From a bacterium (GTDB taxonomy: Bacteria; Krumholzibacteriota; Krumholzibacteriia; WVZY01), in the NCBI GenBank assembly GCA_027296025.1, contig JAPUJU010000021.1, forward strand, positions 1 through 6,588: DNA of 6,588 nt, given 5' to 3'. The notes under the pieces are model-generated. The model was given only the letters and a program-made list of their open reading frames with translations, had not been told where the DNA came from and did no database searches. Each line of letters opens with the position of its first letter. Within the stretch, counting starts at the first letter, position 1. Made by a program: the position numbers and the translations under genes. Shown one piece after another: positions 5,902 through 6,588 of this stretch.

Positions 5902-5910
5902 TGCTATCAT
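5902..5910 (+). promoter_or_regulatory. Possible extended -10 promoter for the sensor-like gene
   Basis: TGCTATCAT matches the extended -10 pattern TGnTATAAT with one mismatch. No convincing -35 box is present about 17 bases upstream. A start near 5917 would give a 34-base leader. The element overlaps the left arm of the 11-bp inverted repeat. Confidence 0.35.
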
Positions 5911-5956
5911 GTTTTGAAGTCTTTGTCACTAAAGGGCTTTGCCTGAAAACATGATA
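5905..5956. repeat. Perfect 11-bp inverted repeat joining the -10 element and the start codon of the sensor-like gene
   Basis: TATCATGTTTT (5905-5915) and AAAACATGATA (5946-5956) are exact reverse complements separated by 30 bases; the arm centres are 41 bp apart, about four helical turns. The right arm contains the ATG at 5951. In RNA reading through from the upstream gene, the start codon would be buried in an 11-bp stem, while RNA starting near 5917 would lack the left arm and be free. On DNA the arms could be a pair of operators. No T-run follows, so it is not a terminator. Confidence 0.6.
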
Positions 5957-6588
5957 CCGCTCAAACGATCCAGAATTGCATCCCTCGCGATTGCCGCGAC
6001 GTTTCTCATCGCCGCCGCCGCGACGTTCCAGATTTCCCGGCGCAGCGCGGAAGGATTGAGTCCCCGTTGGTCGCAGAGCACGGCGGAGGAAATCACTGCT
6101 GCCGTCACATCGGTCGGTCGCCGCGTCGAACGCATGCAAGGTGCCATGATCCAGTCTGCCGGGGATGCCCGGTCTTTTCTCATTGATAATCCGCTGGATG
6201 AAAACGCTGACCGGCTCGATGTGCGCCTCAAGACATTCCGTCTGCTGGAGGAAATGGCCGAGCGACTCGACAAAGACGGGCACGTTCTTCCCGGAACCGA
6301 GGTTGGCATTCAGCTGTTCGACGCGAAACTCCGCCGGGTCGCGTGGGCCGGTTGGCCGCAGCGACTCGACGACCTGGAGCACCGGTTCATCGGCGGCGAC
6401 GACGAACTGCTCTACGTAAGACACACATCACCGTATCAGCTGCTCACGCACATCACACCGATTCTCCTGGGCGACCGGCGACTGGGAACGCTCCTCATCG
6501 ACCTTCCGTTGGAAGTGAACTACAAAGTCAATAATCGTTTTCTTCAAAGCGCGAACCTCGTCAGCGATCTTCCGGAACACCTCGCGTC
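5951..6588 (+). CDS. Membrane-anchored sensor-like protein, N-terminal part (3' end beyond the window)
   Basis: Frame 2 is open from ATG 5951 to the window edge: 212 codons with strong G/C bias at third positions. The N-terminus has a short basic head (MIPLKRSR) and one membrane helix at about 9-27. Next comes a long helical segment (about 42-106, including TAEEITAAVTSVGRRVERMQ and FRLLEEMAERLDK). A mixed alpha/beta sensor-type domain follows, with GIQLFDAKLRRVAWAGWPQ (119-137), YVRHTSPYQLLTHITPIL (155-172) and RRLGTLLIDLPLEVNY (176-191). The strand pattern 'FD..LRRVAWAG ... LG.L.ID.PL' resembles the extracytoplasmic PAS/Cache-like sensors of histidine kinases. The gene therefore probably continues into a second membrane helix and signalling domains, but none is visible, so kinase identity is inference. 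A weak AAAGGG (5931-5936) lies 14 bases upstream. The start codon is inside the right arm of the 11-bp inverted repeat. Confidence 0.75.
   Translation, partial: MIPLKRSRIASLAIAATFLIAAAATFQISRRSAEGLSPRWSQSTAEEITAAVTSVGRRVERMQGAMIQSAGDARSFLIDNPLDENADRLDVRLKTFRLLEEMAERLDKDGHVLPGTEVGIQLFDAKLRRVAWAGWPQRLDDLEHRFIGGDDELLYVRHTSPYQLLTHITPILLGDRRLGTLLIDLPLEVNYKVNNRFLQSANLVSDLPEHLA

Noticed and set aside
5881..5902. Small hairpin GCTC-CTCA-GAGC followed by CCCCTTTCT as a terminator of the NTF2-like gene.
   Set aside because: The stem is only 4 bp and the T stretch is three bases, too weak to call.

Overview
This is a GC-rich, almost fully coding bacterial window (my impression is high-50s % GC). All supported genes lie on the + strand. 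The genes look chromosomal and housekeeping for most of the length: a divergent polysaccharide deacetylase, pdxJ, secD, secF and a DUF456 membrane protein. An exported NTF2-like protein and the start of a membrane-anchored sensor-like protein follow. I see no insertion sequence, CRISPR array, tRNA or rRNA. The protein set suggests a Gram-negative-type bacterium outside the well-studied proteobacterial models: secD has no yajC directly upstream, and pdxJ lies next to secD. The phylum cannot be fixed from this sequence alone.

Region 1 (1-1733) is the tail of an operon. The deacetylase gene enters the window in frame 1 and continues in frame 2, so there is an apparent one-base frameshift near 157-172. 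The deacetylase domain itself is intact. pdxJ follows after 13 bases with a good ribosome binding site and all its known catalytic residues.

Region 2 (1734-2026) is a 293-base gap. It holds a GC-rich hairpin, a near-consensus sigma-70 promoter (TTGACT-N16-TATAAT) whose -10 box is centred in a perfect 7-5-7 inverted repeat, and a long leader of about 180 bases. The leader contains a possible 19-codon ORF whose stop codon overlaps the secD ribosome binding site.

Region 3 (2027-5192) is a tight secD-secF-DUF456 operon. SecD and SecF form the proton-driven accessory complex of the Sec translocon. The GTG start of the DUF456 gene lies inside a 6-bp hairpin.

Region 4 (5193-6588) looks like a separate regulatory unit. 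Three GTGGAC boxes (one inverted) lie upstream of a textbook sigma-54 promoter, TGGCAC-N5-TTGC. Its predicted start site lies about 22 bases before the ATG of a secreted NTF2-like protein. Next comes a perfect 11-bp inverted repeat: one arm contains an extended -10 promoter element and the other contains the start codon of the sensor-like gene that runs off the window. This cluster is the most unusual part of the window and the best candidate for an undescribed signalling module.
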